NCBI GenBank assembly: GCA_001818155.1
Contig: MHJU01000009.1
Coordinates: 1 to 55,750 of the forward strand
Direction of reading: 5' to 3'
Source of the DNA: Candidatus Jacksonbacteria bacterium RIFCSPLOWO2_02_FULL_44_20
GTDB lineage: Bacteria > Patescibacteriota > Patescibacteriia > UBA9629
DNA: 55,750 nt
The notes beneath the pieces were generated by a model that saw only the letters and a list, made by a program, of their open reading frames with translations, ran no database searches and had not been told where the DNA came from. Shown piece by piece: positions 54,525-55,750 of this stretch; position 1 is the stretch's first letter, and every line of letters begins with the position of its first letter. The position numbers and the translations under genes are program-made.

Positions 54525-55750
54525 GGCAAAATTCGCAAATTAGGTTCTAGGGCAACAATCCACGGTTCTTTTAATTGAATAGAGAGATATGCGCTTCCTG
54601 AATCGTCTAGAGAAAAATCACAATGTTCTTGCCCAGGCTTAAATATTTTTGTTCCTCTTTCCCCAACTGCATTGGACATGGGAAGTAGTTCGTCGCTTCC
54701 ATCGTCTGCACGAGCATACAACCTCATTCTAACTACGGGCTTCTCATTTTTATTATCAGTATGAATAATGACACGATATAATCGTCCATCTTTCGTTTTA
54801 TTTCCTACAATATACCGAACTGTTGCATTCTCCAATTCTTGGGATTTAACCGATCTACCCTTTTCATCAGGTTCCGGTAGCGGATTTGGTACATCAAATG
54901 GTCTTGGAGGGGTAGGAGGGCTTGGTGGTGTCGGCGGGTTTTCTGTACGCACTTTTATATATCGTGCGACTCTAATGGGTCGTATTGTATGAACTGAGCT
55001 GACTGTGTCCTCTACATCAGAACCAATCTCAATGCCAGTTTCTTCTTCTACCACCTCTTTTACTTGATTTTTTGCCTCGCCGATATTTGCACTACTTCCT
55101 TCTTTTGTCGGTAAGCCAATATGTTCTGCCAAGCCCGGGATGCTTGTTGATTGCGATACCGGAGCATACAACAAACCCCCAAGCCCACCAGCTATAAAAA
55201 GTTCTAGTTCGTTATAGGCAGTTTTTCCATCCTCGACATGATGTCCGTGTTCGTCTTTCCAATTATGCCAATCCCACTCTGTATGTGCGGGATTTTCCAT
55301 TTTTCGAAGTATCTCACTACCTTCTTTATTTCTGCATTCAAAAATTGCTGCATATTTTGTTAGATGAGATGATCTCCCCTTGAAGCCAATAATCATGCCG
55401 GTATTTCTAACAAGTGCGGTTTTGTTTGGATATGGCAAATCGTCAGAAGTACGACCATAAAAGGAAACTTCTCCAAGCACATCAGGACTTTCAGTCAATT
55501 TTTTCTCGGAGTTGGTGTAAGCATCAAAAAAATGTAGTGGATTATATGGTTTAAAAGATTTTTTTTCATCTAGCGAAAAAAATTCACTCATCCGTTCACG
55601 CAAATTGGTGGCGTTAAACTCCTTATCGCCAACTTTTACAGTAAGAATGCCCCAATGTATTGATGGCCAAAACCAACCCAAAACCGCGCGAGAAATTGTA
55701 TCTTGCCAGTCGTTATTACCTAGAAAATTAACAACCCAAATATCAGTGCC
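54521..55750 (-). CDS. C-terminal part of a larger protein, probable GHKL/HSP90-like ATPase; 5' end beyond the window
   Basis: Reading frame stays open to the window edge: GTDIWVVNFLGNNDWQDTISRAVLGWFWPSIHWG...; the listed start is only a TTG. RNTGMIIGFKGRSS...AIFECRNKEGSEILRKMENPAHTEWDW resembles the C-terminal part of defence-associated GHKL ATPases. Confidence 0.6.
   Translation of the reverse strand, partial: GTDIWVVNFLGNNDWQDTISRAVLGWFWPSIHWGILTVKVGDKEFNATNLRERMSEFFSLDEKKSFKPYNPLHFFDAYTNSEKKLTESPDVLGEVSFYGRTSDDLPYPNKTALVRNTGMIIGFKGRSSHLTKYAAIFECRNKEGSEILRKMENPAHTEWDWHNWKDEHGHHVEDGKTAYNELELFIAGGLGGLLYAPVSQSTSIPGLAEHIGLPTKEGSSANIGEAKNQVKEVVEEETGIEIGSDVEDTVSSVHTIRPIRVARYIKVRTENPPTPPSPPTPPRPFDVPNPLPEPDEKGRSVKSQELENATVRYIVGNKTKDGRLYRVIIHTDNKNEKPVVRMRLYARADDGSDELLPMSNAVGERGTKIFKPGQEHCDFSLDDSGSAYLSIQLKEPWIVALEPNLRILP

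Noticed and set aside
1-55750. UGA recoding (as in SR1/Gracilibacteria)
   Set aside because: Many conserved genes end properly at TGA (e.g. murB, and ATGA-overlapped genes), and no conserved protein contains in-frame TGA.

Overview
The window has the look of a Candidate Phyla Radiation (Patescibacteria, Parcubacteria-like) chromosome contig. The evidence is compact genes, a str/S10/spc ribosomal operon lacking rpmD (L30), and mostly Shine-Dalgarno-poor starts. Left to right it contains: an IS5-family element abutting murD; a partial dcw cluster (murD-ftsW-murG-murC-murB plus a small membrane protein); divergent guaB/guaA; housekeeping genes (LOG protein, reductase, mnmA, yqeY, rarA, L,D-transpeptidase, alaS); an accessory patch with a glycosyltransferase, a MntA/HepT module, an APC permease, a CBS protein, a decayed glycosyltransferase-tail duplicate and an AbiEii-like module; a second glycosyltransferase; miaB, tRNA-Trp(CCA), a ZIP transporter, orphan parA, murA, a subtilase, an epimerase, cvpA, tatD, miaA, a prephenate dehydratase with a long C-terminal extension, and tuf; rpsJ through secY-adk-map-yqgF; convergent rpmA; and finally a defence-like region with a truncated PLD/SNF2 helicase next to a three-gene minus-strand operon that runs off the right edge. 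The most interesting signals are: (1) the terminal operon (probable GHKL-type ATPase C-terminus, an unknown protein, a DUF6339-like protein) beside the broken helicase; (2) a family of 7-bp-periodic sequences embedded in frame in several conserved enzymes, including an identical ~32-nt tract in murC and a glycosyltransferase; (3) a glycosyltransferase-tail duplication bracketing exchangeable toxin-antitoxin cassettes; (4) a rho-independent terminator for rpmA encoded inside convergent yqgF. All family assignments are by eye from the translations; no database searches were run.
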